Source: Paenarthrobacter nitroguajacolicus
GTDB lineage: Bacteria > Actinomycetota > Actinomycetes > Actinomycetales > Micrococcaceae
Direction of reading: 5' to 3'
Assembly (NCBI RefSeq): GCF_029952445.1
Contig: NZ_JAQPPK010000037.1
Span: 1-40,382, forward strand
Length of the DNA: 40,382 nucleotides
A program made the translations under genes and the position numbers. The notes below the pieces were generated by a model. It saw only the letters and a list, made by a program, of their open reading frames with translations, searched no databases and was not told the origin of the DNA. This document shows, piece by piece, positions 31,915 to 39,828 of this stretch (the first letter of the stretch is position 1; the number at the start of each line of letters is the position of its first letter).

Positions 31915-32574
31915 ATGAGCAAAGCCCAACCCGTCACCACGCAGAGTTCCACAGTTGAGGACTGGACTAAAGCCTTGGCAGAGTCGAGCGGTTCGCCCGG
32001 TGGTGGTGCCGGGACCGGGGTGATGCTCTCCATTGCGGCTGCCCTGACCTCCATGGTGGCTGGCTATACGGAGCCCGAAGACCATGAGCGGGACGAGCTT
32101 TCTGCCATTCACGCCAGGGCCAAGGAGCTCAGGAAAACTGCCCTCCAGCTCGCGGACGACGACGCCGCTGCTTCCGACGCCTTCGGGGCCGCGTTCCGCC
32201 TTGACCCCGGTCCGGAACGCGAGGAGGCCATTCACCGCGCCTCTGTGGAAGCAGCCAAGGCCTCCGCTGTCTTGGGCGAGCGCGCTATGAAGGCCATCGA
32301 AGACCTTGGCTGGCTTGCATCCCATGGCAACCCAGCCCTCATCGCCGATGTTGTGGTGGGGTTTGGCGCCCTGAGGGCGGCAATTGCTGGGGCCCGGACC
32401 AACGTGAGCTTTGACCTGGCGTCCCTGACCTCCGCGGGGACTCCGCTTGAGGAGGTCAGGGAGCAGCACCCCGGTCTGTGGACCACTGTTGGCAAGCTCA
32501 GCGATGCCCTTGACCGAATCGACCAACTGACTGCCGGCGTCGACAACATGGCCGCACCTACCGAAGCGGTGTAG
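31915..32574 (+). CDS. Cyclodeaminase/cyclohydrolase family protein
   Basis: A 219-residue, mostly helical protein of the FTCD_C family, related to formimidoyltetrahydrofolate cyclodeaminase and methenyl-THF cyclohydrolase (FchA). SSGSPGGGAGTGVMLSIAAAL at residues 24-44 is the Gly-rich family signature; helices follow. A role in folate one-carbon metabolism is implied by family and would fit the nearby glycine cleavage genes, but no direct link is visible. The stop is three bases from the convergent MFS stop. Confidence 0.85.
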   Translation: MSKAQPVTTQSSTVEDWTKALAESSGSPGGGAGTGVMLSIAAALTSMVAGYTEPEDHERDELSAIHARAKELRKTALQLADDDAAASDAFGAAFRLDPGPEREEAIHRASVEAAKASAVLGERAMKAIEDLGWLASHGNPALIADVVVGFGALRAAIAGARTNVSFDLASLTSAGTPLEEVREQHPGLWTTVGKLSDALDRIDQLTAGVDNMAAPTEAV

Positions 32575-32577
32575 TTC

Positions 32578-34128
32578 CTACTTCGCTTTGGGAACCTTGC
32601 GGAGTACGACGGCGGCCATCACTGCCGCACCGGCCATCAATACCAGCCCAATCGCCGCAGTGATGTGGACGCCGGAGTCGAAGGCTATCCGGGCGGCGGT
32701 GGTCAATGCCTCGGACAGCTGGGTGGGCAGGCCGGATGCAGCGTCAACTGCGCCGGCGAGGGTTTCCCCGGACTTCCTCGCAGCTTCGGTGGGTACGCCG
32801 TCGGGAATGACGAGGTTGTGCTGGTAGGACGCCGTGAGGATCGAACCGAGCACCGCAGTTCCCATGAGTGAACCGAGTTCGTAGCCGGTCTCGGAGATGG
32901 CAGAGGCCGCTCCGGACTTGTCTGCCGGCACGGAAGCCAGGATCAAGTCGTTCGAGATGGTCTCCGCGGCGCCAACTCCCACTGCCAGCACCGTCAGGGC
33001 TGCGAGGAGGAATACGGGTCCACTGCCGTGGTCGCCCATGACAGCCACCAGATACCCGACTGCGCTTAGCGTCAGTCCGCCAGCCACAACAAAACCAGGC
33101 CTGACTTTCCTGACGAGCGGTACCACCAGCAGGCCGGCGACCACGGTCGCCAGGAGCGCTGGGATCATGGCGATTCCGGCCTCCATGGGGGACTGCCCTT
33201 CAACCAACTGCAGGTGCTGGGCGAAGAAGTAGATGAAGCCCGTCATGGAGAACAGGGACAGGATGTTGGCCACGATCGCGGTGCTGAACACTTTGTTCTT
33301 GAACAAGCCAACGTCCAGCATGGGGCTTTCGATCCTCTGCTGGCGGCGGACGAACAGGATGCCCATCACCAGGCCGAAGCCCATGAAAGCAACTGCCGAC
33401 GCTCCGAAGCCGTGGACTGCGAATTCCTTGATGCCGTACACGAAGGGCGCCATGGTGATGACCGACAGGACAATGCTGGGTACGTCGACCCGGCCAGGGT
33501 TGGCGTCCTTGGATTCAGGAATCAGTACCTTGCCAAAGGCAAGGAGCGGCAGGAGCAGGAAGGCTGCCACCAGGAAGACTGCGCCCCACCAGAAGTGCTC
33601 AACCAGCCAGCCGCCGAAGATGGGACCGAGGGCAGCGCCGCCGGAAAAGCCTGCAGCCCACACCGCGATAGCGAGCCGCCTGCGGTTGGGATCGGTAAAG
33701 ATGTTCCGGATCAAGGACAACGTTGACGGCATCAACATGGCACCGAAGACGCCGAGTGCGGCCCGTCCGGCAATCAGCCATTCAGCGGATGGCGCGAAGG
33801 CTGTAGCAGCCGAAACGGCAGCGAAACCTGTGCTGCCCAGCAGGAGCAACCGGCGTCGTCCGATCCTGTCCCCGAGGTTGCCCATGGAAACCAGGAGGGC
33901 CGCCAACACCAGCGGATACGCGTCCACGATCCACAAGAGCTGTATGCCGCCGACGTCCAGGGAACGGGCGATTTCGGGCAGGGCGAAGGTGAGGGCGGTG
34001 TTATCGACGGCCACCAGCAGCACCGGAAACATCAGCAATGCCAGGGCCGTCCAGTCGCGCCACGGAGCTGCCTTGCCCAGGGATGGACGTGCGGAACGGG
34101 GTGCTTGGGTGGAGGACGGCGAGAACAT
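32578..34128 (-). CDS. MFS drug-efflux transporter, DHA2 (QacA-like) family
   Basis: A 516-residue transporter, long enough for the 14 helices of the DHA2 group. LLVAVDNTALTFALPEIARSL in helix 1 is the DHA2 signature; GNLGDRIGRRRLLLLG is the MFS loop A; GVFGAMLMPSTLSLIRNIF is motif C-like for antiporters. It should expel cationic or lipophilic toxic compounds in exchange for protons. The ATG at 34128 sits next to the TetR operator; the ribosome site is weak. The longer frame from 34203 crosses the operator and is rejected. Confidence 0.9.
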   Translation of the reverse strand: MFSPSSTQAPRSARPSLGKAAPWRDWTALALLMFPVLLVAVDNTALTFALPEIARSLDVGGIQLLWIVDAYPLVLAALLVSMGNLGDRIGRRRLLLLGSTGFAAVSAATAFAPSAEWLIAGRAALGVFGAMLMPSTLSLIRNIFTDPNRRRLAIAVWAAGFSGGAALGPIFGGWLVEHFWWGAVFLVAAFLLLPLLAFGKVLIPESKDANPGRVDVPSIVLSVITMAPFVYGIKEFAVHGFGASAVAFMGFGLVMGILFVRRQQRIESPMLDVGLFKNKVFSTAIVANILSLFSMTGFIYFFAQHLQLVEGQSPMEAGIAMIPALLATVVAGLLVVPLVRKVRPGFVVAGGLTLSAVGYLVAVMGDHGSGPVFLLAALTVLAVGVGAAETISNDLILASVPADKSGAASAISETGYELGSLMGTAVLGSILTASYQHNLVIPDGVPTEAARKSGETLAGAVDAASGLPTQLSEALTTAARIAFDSGVHITAAIGLVLMAGAAVMAAVVLRKVPKAK

Positions 34129-34135
34129 GACTCTA

Positions 34136-34159
34136 ACTGTACCGTCCAGACGGTATAGT
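34136..34159. promoter_or_regulatory. TetR operator between the efflux gene and its regulator
   Basis: ACTGTACCGT-CCAG-ACGGTATAGT: 10-bp arms with one mismatch and a four-base spacer. It starts eight bases from the efflux start codon, so bound TetR would block that gene and probably its own. Confidence 0.8.
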
Positions 34160-34201
34160 TTCAAATGGAATCCCAGCCAGCCTTTAGGGAATGATGTACA
34201 C

Positions 34202-34741
34202 ATGCCACGAAAACCAGTTGCCCGGGACGCTGTCCTGGATGCCTACGAATCCCTCCTCATCGAGGTGGGGGAGCGGGCGGCCACCCTCGACGCCGTTGCA
34301 AAGGGGGCTGGGGTCTCCAAGGGCGGGCTGCTGTACCACTTCCCCAACAAGGAAGCCCTGATCAGCGCCCTGCTGGAGCGCCTGGATGAGCTGGCGCAGG
34401 AGGACATAGAGCGGATGAAGGCGGCGCCGGACGGTGCAGCCGCGTACTTCATCCGCACTTCGCTGTGGGGTGGGACCCCCATGGACCGGGCTTTCGTGGC
34501 CGCGACCCGCCTGGCCGAGGTGGCGCACGAAGAAACCCGTCGCAGGTTCGCCGGAATTCAGCGGCAATGGCTGGGCGTGCTGGCTGAGGACGTCGGACCG
34601 GAGGTCGCCAAGGCTGTCAGCTACATGGGTGACGGGCTGTATTTCAATGCGATGTTCGAAGGCGGGCAGGACGCCGGCAACACTGACCGGGAGGCCGACG
34701 TCGAAATCCTGCTGGGAGTCTTGGACCGCCTGCGGAAGTGA
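34202..34741 (+). CDS. TetR-family repressor of the divergent efflux gene
   Basis: A 179-residue TetR protein. The HTH is about residues 9-50: AVLDAYESLLIEVGERAATL, then DAVAKGAGVSKGGLLYHFPN and KEALISALLERL. The rest is the helical ligand-binding and dimer domain, where the YFIRTSLWG and VSYMGDGLYFNAMF segments probably line the pocket. The ATG at 34202 starts right before the HTH. Divergent arrangement with a QacA-like exporter and a palindrome between them is the standard drug-sensing module. Confidence 0.9.
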   Translation: MPRKPVARDAVLDAYESLLIEVGERAATLDAVAKGAGVSKGGLLYHFPNKEALISALLERLDELAQEDIERMKAAPDGAAAYFIRTSLWGGTPMDRAFVAATRLAEVAHEETRRRFAGIQRQWLGVLAEDVGPEVAKAVSYMGDGLYFNAMFEGGQDAGNTDREADVEILLGVLDRLRK

Positions 34742-34840
34742 CGCTGCATGCATTTGCCGCAGGGCTCTGAACGTAGGACAATTAACCCTTGTGGCGTGCC
34801 CAAAGCGGTGCCCATAGACAACTGAACATGCCTTTGATCT

Positions 34841-35060
34841 GCGGCGGGAGAGTCCTGCAGGCACGTGATGCAGGCGCCGTAGGAGCAAACCCTCCCCAGG
34901 AATCTCTCAGGCCCACGCACCGCCGCGGCGAGGCAACTCTGGAAAGCAGCAGGCACTCTGCGCCCTTGGCGTTGGATGCTGTGCTCACCGACGGTGCAAG
35001 CGATTCGTTGTGCGGACAACACGCGGAAACTCTCAGGTCCAATACAGAGCGGGGAGGAAC
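34841..35060 (+). promoter_or_regulatory. Tandem glycine riboswitch upstream of gcvP
   Basis: Two glycine aptamers lie between the TetR gene and gcvP. Aptamer 1 (about 34845-34944) shows GGGAGAGT, GCCGTAGGAGCAAAC and AATCTCTCAGG, closed by AACTCTGG. Aptamer 2 (about 34954-35055) shows CACTCTG, ACCGACGGTGCAAGC and AAACTCTCAGGTCC, closed by ACAGAGCGGGG. CTCTG at 34956 pairs with CAGAG at 35045. A nine-base linker separates them, as in cooperative tandem glycine riboswitches. High glycine should turn on the gcv genes; the switch is probably translational or transcriptional near 35060-35110. Confidence 0.92.
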
Positions 35061-35110
35061 CCGAGCCGCTGTGGCGTACCCAAACGCCGCCCAAGTATTG
35101 GAGTTCCTTC

Positions 35111-37957
35111 GTGACGGTTAGTTCTGCCTCCACCACCTTCGTCGATCGGCATATCGGCGCCCGCCGCCAGGCCGACATCGACACCATGCTTAAGTCAGTT
35201 GGTTTCGACTCCGTTGATTCGCTGGTCGACACCGCCGTTCCCAACGACATCCGCCAGGACGTTGCCCTGACCTTGCAGAACGCGCTGAGCGAAGTCGAGG
35301 TGCTGGCCGAGCTCCGCAAGCTCGCTTCCAAGAACAAGACCGCCGTCCAGATGATCGGCCAGGGCTACTACGACACCATCACCCCGCCGGTGATCCGCCG
35401 CAACATCCTCGAATCCCCGGCGTGGTACACGGCTTACACCCCCTACCAGCCGGAAATTTCCCAGGGCCGCCTCGAAGCGCTCCTGAACTTCCAGACCATG
35501 GTCCAGGACCTCGTTGGCCTGCCGATCGCCAATGCCTCCCTGCTGGACGAAGCAACTGCAGTAGCCGAAGCCGTGTTGATGATGCGCCGCGCGAACAAGA
35601 ACAAGACAGCCCAGGACGGCAAGACGGTTCTCGACGCCGACTGCCTGCCGCAGACGATCGCCATCGTGAAGGGCCGCGCCGAAGCGCTCGGCTTCGAAGT
35701 AGAGGTCGCTGACTTGAGCGCAGGCCTCCCGGAAGGCGCCATCAACGGCGTCGTCCTCCAGCAGCCCGGCGTTTCCGGCCGCGTGTTCGACCACTCCGCC
35801 GTGATCGCCGAGGCCAAGGAACGCGGTGCGCTGGTCACCGTAGCCGCCGACCTCCTTTCCCTGACGCTCATTGCCCCTCCGGGCGAGCAGGGCGCTGACA
35901 TCGCCGTCGGTTCCGCGCAGCGCCTGGGTGTGCCGCTGTTCTTCGGCGGCCCGCACGCTGCCTACATGGCCGTCCAGAAGGGCCTCGAGCGCTCCATGCC
36001 GGGCCGCCTGGTGGGTGTTTCCAAGGACGACGCCGGTGTCCCCGCCTACCGCTTGGCGTTGCAGACCCGCGAGCAGCACATCCGCCGTGAGAAGGCCACG
36101 TCCAACATCTGCACGGCCCAGGCTTTGCTGGCGATCGTCGCTTCGATGTACGCCGTCTACCACGGCCCCGAAGGCTTGAAGGCAATCGCCGAGACCGCCC
36201 ACGGCCACGCCCGCACCCTTGCCTCATCGCTGAAGGCTGCCGGCGTCGAGGTCCTCCATGGTTCGTTCTTCGACACCGTCACGGTCCGCGTCCCGGGCAA
36301 AGCGGCGGAGATCATCGCCGCCGCCGAAGCCAAGGGGATCAACCTGCGCGGCATCGACGCCGATTTGGTGGGAATCTCCGTCGATGAAACGACTACGTCT
36401 GAGGTTGTCGGCGGTGTTCTTGATGTCTTTGGTGCTTCGGTTACCGACGCCGTGGAAGGCTTTGCACTGGAGGCTTCCGTTGAGCGCACGAGTGACTTCA
36501 TGCAGCACCCCGTGTTCAACACCCACCGCTCCGAAACCCAGCTCCTGCGCTACATCCGGAAGCTCTCGGACCGCGACCTCGCACTGGACCGCACCATGAT
36601 TCCGTTGGGTTCGTGCACCATGAAGCTCAACGCCACGGCTGAGATGGAAGCTATTTCCTGGCCGGAGTTCGCCTCCATCCACCCGTTCGCTCCGGATTCC
36701 CAGACGGCCGGCTGGCGCGAACTGATCGCCGACCTCGAGGCCCAGTTGACCGAGATCACCGGCTACGACCAGGTGTCCATCCAGCCGAACGCCGGCTCCC
36801 AGGGTGAGCTCGCCGGCCTGCTGGCCATCCGTGGCTACCACCTCTCCAATGGCGATGACCAGCGCAATGTTTGCCTGATCCCGGCCTCTGCCCACGGCAC
36901 CAACGCTGCCTCGGCAGTACTGGCCGGCATGAAGGTGGTTGTTGTGGCGACGGCCCCCGATGGCACCATCGACCACGTTGACCTGAAGGCGAAGATCGAA
37001 GCCCACCGCGACGCCTTGTCGGCCATCATGATCACGTACCCGTCCACGCACGGTGTCTACGATGCCGACGTCCGCGAGGTCTGCGACGCGATCCACGAGG
37101 CCGGTGGCCAGGTCTACATCGACGGCGCCAACCTCAACGCCCTTGTTGGTTTGGCTCAGCCAGGCAAGTTCGGTGGCGACGTGTCCCACCTGAACCTGCA
37201 CAAGACGTTCTGCATCCCGCACGGCGGTGGCGGTCCCGGTGTTGGCCCGGTTGCAGCCAAGGCGCACCTGGCTCCGTTCATGCCCGGCGATGCCGCGTCG
37301 TGGACCGAGGGCAAGGATGTCCCGATTTCGGCGTCCCGTTTCGGTTCCGCCGGCGTCCTCCCGATCTCCTGGGCGTACGTGAAGCTCATGGGTGGCAAGG
37401 GCCTGACCGAAGCCACCAAGTCCGCGCTGCTGGCCGCGAATTACATCGCGTCCCGTCTTAACGACCACTTCCCGGTCCTGTACACCGGCGAGGGCGGACT
37501 CGTGGCACACGAGTGCATCCTGGACCTCCGCGAACTGACCGCCAAGACAGGCGTCACCGCTGAAGATGTGGCCAAGCGCCTCATCGACTTCGGCTTCCAC
37601 GCTCCCACCTTGGCGTTCCCGGTGGCCGGCACTTTGATGGTGGAGCCCACCGAGTCCGAGGACCTCGTGGAGATCGATCGCTTCATCGAAGCCATGATCA
37701 CCATCCGCAAGGAAATCGACCAGGTTGCTGCCGGCGACTTCTCCGTGCAGGACTCCCCGCTTCGCCGCGCGCCCCACACGGCAGCCGCCGTCGTAAGTTC
37801 CGATTGGGACCGTGCGTACCCGCGCGAGCAGGCCGCCTTCCCCGTCCACCACCTGAAGCAGGACAAGTACTTCCCGCCGGTTGGCCGCATCGACGGCGCA
37901 GCAGGGGACCGCAACCTCGTCTGCTCCTGCCCTCCGATCGAAGACTTCGAGAACTAA
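35111..37957 (+). CDS. gcvP: Glycine dehydrogenase (aminomethyl-transferring), P-protein of the glycine cleavage system
   Basis: A 948-residue PLP enzyme, full length for a fused homodimeric P-protein. It decarboxylates glycine and passes the aminomethyl group to the lipoyl arm of GcvH. The N-terminal half begins FVDRHIGARRQADIDTML; the C-terminal half has the PLP lysine K698 in HLNLHKTFCIPHGGGGPG. The start is the GTG at 35111 with TTGGAG seven bases upstream, right after the riboswitch; the in-frame ATG at 34976 is inside aptamer 2. Third positions are strongly C-biased, as in a highly expressed gene. It is first in the gcvP-gcvT-gcvH operon. Confidence 0.96.
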   Translation: MTVSSASTTFVDRHIGARRQADIDTMLKSVGFDSVDSLVDTAVPNDIRQDVALTLQNALSEVEVLAELRKLASKNKTAVQMIGQGYYDTITPPVIRRNILESPAWYTAYTPYQPEISQGRLEALLNFQTMVQDLVGLPIANASLLDEATAVAEAVLMMRRANKNKTAQDGKTVLDADCLPQTIAIVKGRAEALGFEVEVADLSAGLPEGAINGVVLQQPGVSGRVFDHSAVIAEAKERGALVTVAADLLSLTLIAPPGEQGADIAVGSAQRLGVPLFFGGPHAAYMAVQKGLERSMPGRLVGVSKDDAGVPAYRLALQTREQHIRREKATSNICTAQALLAIVASMYAVYHGPEGLKAIAETAHGHARTLASSLKAAGVEVLHGSFFDTVTVRVPGKAAEIIAAAEAKGINLRGIDADLVGISVDETTTSEVVGGVLDVFGASVTDAVEGFALEASVERTSDFMQHPVFNTHRSETQLLRYIRKLSDRDLALDRTMIPLGSCTMKLNATAEMEAISWPEFASIHPFAPDSQTAGWRELIADLEAQLTEITGYDQVSIQPNAGSQGELAGLLAIRGYHLSNGDDQRNVCLIPASAHGTNAASAVLAGMKVVVVATAPDGTIDHVDLKAKIEAHRDALSAIMITYPSTHGVYDADVREVCDAIHEAGGQVYIDGANLNALVGLAQPGKFGGDVSHLNLHKTFCIPHGGGGPGVGPVAAKAHLAPFMPGDAASWTEGKDVPISASRFGSAGVLPISWAYVKLMGGKGLTEATKSALLAANYIASRLNDHFPVLYTGEGGLVAHECILDLRELTAKTGVTAEDVAKRLIDFGFHAPTLAFPVAGTLMVEPTESEDLVEIDRFIEAMITIRKEIDQVAAGDFSVQDSPLRRAPHTAAAVVSSDWDRAYPREQAAFPVHHLKQDKYFPPVGRIDGAAGDRNLVCSCPPIEDFEN

Positions 37958-37969
37958 GGGGTTCCCGCG

Positions 37970-39103
37970 ATGACTGAGAACTACACAGCGCTCTACGAAG
38001 AGCACAAAAAGCTTGGCGCGTCCTTCACCGATTTCGGTGGCTGGCAGATGCCGCTCAAGTACAGCTCCGAGCTGGCCGAGCACCATGCAGTCCGCAAGTC
38101 GGCCGGCCTGTTCGACCTCTCCCACATGGGCGAAGTCTGGGTCACCGGCCCCCAGGCCGCAGAGTTTTTGGACTATGCCCTGGTAGGCAAGATCTCCGCC
38201 ATGGCTGACGGCAAGGCCAAGTACTCGCTGATCTGCCAGGAAGACGGCGGAATTATCGATGACCTGATCGTTTACCGTCGCGGTGCGGAGAAGTTCCTCG
38301 TGGTGCCGAATGCGGGCAATGCAAAGGTTGTAGCTGGGGCGTTGTTGGAGCGTGCAGCAGGTTTCGATGTTGTGGTTGAGGACGCCTCCGCGTCCACTTC
38401 CCTCATCGCCGTCCAAGGTCCCCTCGCGGAAGCCATCCTCCTGCGTTTGGTTCCGGCCGAACAGCACGAACTGGTCACCGGGCTCAAGTACTACGCCGCC
38501 GTCGAGGTGACCTTCCTTATGGCAGGCAGCGGCCAGGACCTGCTCTTGGCGCGCACCGGATACACGGGTGAAGACGGTTTCGAGATCTTTGTTTCCAACG
38601 AATCCGCAGCCGCCCTGTGGCAGGCAATCACCGCCGTCGCCGAGGAAGGGGAACTGGTCCCCGCCGGCCTCGCATCCCGCGATTCGCTGCGCTTGGAAGC
38701 CGGTATGCCCCTGTACGGCAACGAACTCTCCCGCGAAGGCAACCCCTTCGCAGCAGGGCTCGGCCCCGTGGTCGCGTTGTCCAAGGAAGGCGACTTCGTA
38801 GGCAAGGATGCGCTGGCCGCGTTGAAGGCTGACGGCGCCGGGTCCACTACCGGACGCAAGCTGGTGGGTCTCAAGGGCCTGGGGCGTCGTGCTGGACGCG
38901 GCCACTACCCGGTGCTCAAAGACGGTGCCGTGGTGGGCGAAGTGACTTCGGGCCAGCCGAGCCCGACCCTTGGATACCCGGTGGCGTTGGCCTATGTCGA
39001 CGTCGAATTTGCCGAGGTTGGTACGGCCTTGGACATCGACCTGCGTGGCAAGACGGAGTCTTTCGAAGTCGTTGCGCTACCGTTCTACAAGCGCCAAAAA
39101 TAG
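37970..39103 (+). CDS. gcvT: Aminomethyltransferase, T-protein of the glycine cleavage system
   Basis: A 377-residue folate enzyme that takes the aminomethyl group from GcvH, releases ammonia and makes 5,10-methylene-THF. Features: LGASFTDFGGWQMPLKY, the folate-pocket segment RTGYTGEDGFEIFV, and the C-terminal barrel from GRKLVGLKGLGRRAG. The length is typical. The ATG is 12 bases after the gcvP stop with GGGG upstream, so it is in the same operon. Confidence 0.96.
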   Translation: MTENYTALYEEHKKLGASFTDFGGWQMPLKYSSELAEHHAVRKSAGLFDLSHMGEVWVTGPQAAEFLDYALVGKISAMADGKAKYSLICQEDGGIIDDLIVYRRGAEKFLVVPNAGNAKVVAGALLERAAGFDVVVEDASASTSLIAVQGPLAEAILLRLVPAEQHELVTGLKYYAAVEVTFLMAGSGQDLLLARTGYTGEDGFEIFVSNESAAALWQAITAVAEEGELVPAGLASRDSLRLEAGMPLYGNELSREGNPFAAGLGPVVALSKEGDFVGKDALAALKADGAGSTTGRKLVGLKGLGRRAGRGHYPVLKDGAVVGEVTSGQPSPTLGYPVALAYVDVEFAEVGTALDIDLRGKTESFEVVALPFYKRQK

Positions 39104-39137
39104 CAAGTTTTTCATTCACCACACGTTAGGAAACAGA

Positions 39138-39524
39138 ATGCCCAAAGTAGCGCCCGAACTTCAGTACTCCGACGAGCACGAGTGGGTCTCCCGCGGGGAG
39201 GGCAACTCGGTGTCAGTTGGTATTTCCGAGGTTGCCACCGACGCACTGGGCGACATCGTGTATGTTGACTTGCCCGAGGTCGGCTCCACTGTCACTGCCG
39301 GCGAGACCTGCGGCGAGGTTGAGTCCACCAAGTCCGTATCCGATCTCTACTCGCCCGTCACGGGTGAGGTCACGGAGATCAACGCCGCCGTTGTTTCGGA
39401 CCCCGCCCTGATCAACAACGACCCCTACGGTGCAGGTTGGCTGTTCAAGGTCGCCGCTGAGTCCGACGGCCCGCTGCTCTCGGCCGAGGAATACGCCTCC
39501 AAGAATGGCGGAGACCTCTCCTAA
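39138..39524 (+). CDS. gcvH: Glycine cleavage system H protein (lipoyl carrier)
   Basis: A 128-residue lipoyl carrier that shuttles the aminomethyl group between GcvP, GcvT and lipoamide dehydrogenase. The lipoylation site is K65 in GEVESTKSVSDLYSP; YSDEHEWVS opens the domain and INNDPYGAGWLFKV closes it, both conserved. It follows gcvT by 34 bases, with TTAGGAAAC before the ATG. A hairpin terminator follows the stop by eight bases. Confidence 0.96.
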   Translation: MPKVAPELQYSDEHEWVSRGEGNSVSVGISEVATDALGDIVYVDLPEVGSTVTAGETCGEVESTKSVSDLYSPVTGEVTEINAAVVSDPALINNDPYGAGWLFKVAAESDGPLLSAEEYASKNGGDLS

Positions 39525-39532
39525 GTACCTGA

Positions 39533-39552
39533 GGCGGCCCGATGGGGCCGCC
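39533..39552 (+). terminator. Hairpin terminator after gcvH
   Basis: GGCGGCCC-GATG-GGGCCGCC, an 8-bp GC stem with a four-base loop, eight bases after the gcvH stop. There is no T run, so termination may be partial and allow read-through to sdaA. The following 39553-39697 shows no gene. Confidence 0.55.
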
Positions 39553-39697
39553 GGTCCCATTGGGGCCACGTCCGGGCTCGTCCTCCCGCCGATTCGTTGG
39601 CCAGCTGCGGAATATGCCGTGAGCACGGCTTGTTCGGCAGCGAAGCCCCGAAACGGACTTCGCGGGCGTAGCGTGGATTGTAGTAACTGAATAACTT

Positions 39698-39813
39698 GCG
39701 ACGCCGGGTTGCCGCCTTTGGGGGCCATCCGGCGTCGTGCTTCGGTCGACTTCCGTCACGAGCGGAAGTGGCCATCCGGCAGGACCATCTGCCGGACCGT
39801 TTCAAGCTGTATA
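39698..39813 (+). promoter_or_regulatory. Structured 5' leader of sdaA with three hairpins
   Basis: Three stems in a row: CGACGCCGG/CCGGCGTCG (39699-39707 with 39729-39737), ACTTCCG/CGGAAGT (39749-39755 with 39763-39769) and TCCGGCAG/CTGCCGGA (39775-39782 with 39789-39796). GGCCATCCGGC occurs twice, at 39723-39733 and 39770-39780. The last stem ends about 20 bases before the ribosome site. This looks like a folded control region; I recognise no known class. Confidence 0.45.
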
Positions 39814-39828
39814 AAAGGGATCCCGGCT

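Noticed and set aside
33233..34201. An N-terminal extension of the TetR gene by more than 300 codons
   Set aside because: The extension is antisense to the efflux gene and crosses the operator; the HTH starts right after the ATG at 34202.
36224..38905. A minus-strand open frame of 893 codons
   Set aside because: It lies exactly opposite gcvP and gcvT, whose protein motifs are certain; long antisense frames are common in GC-rich genes.
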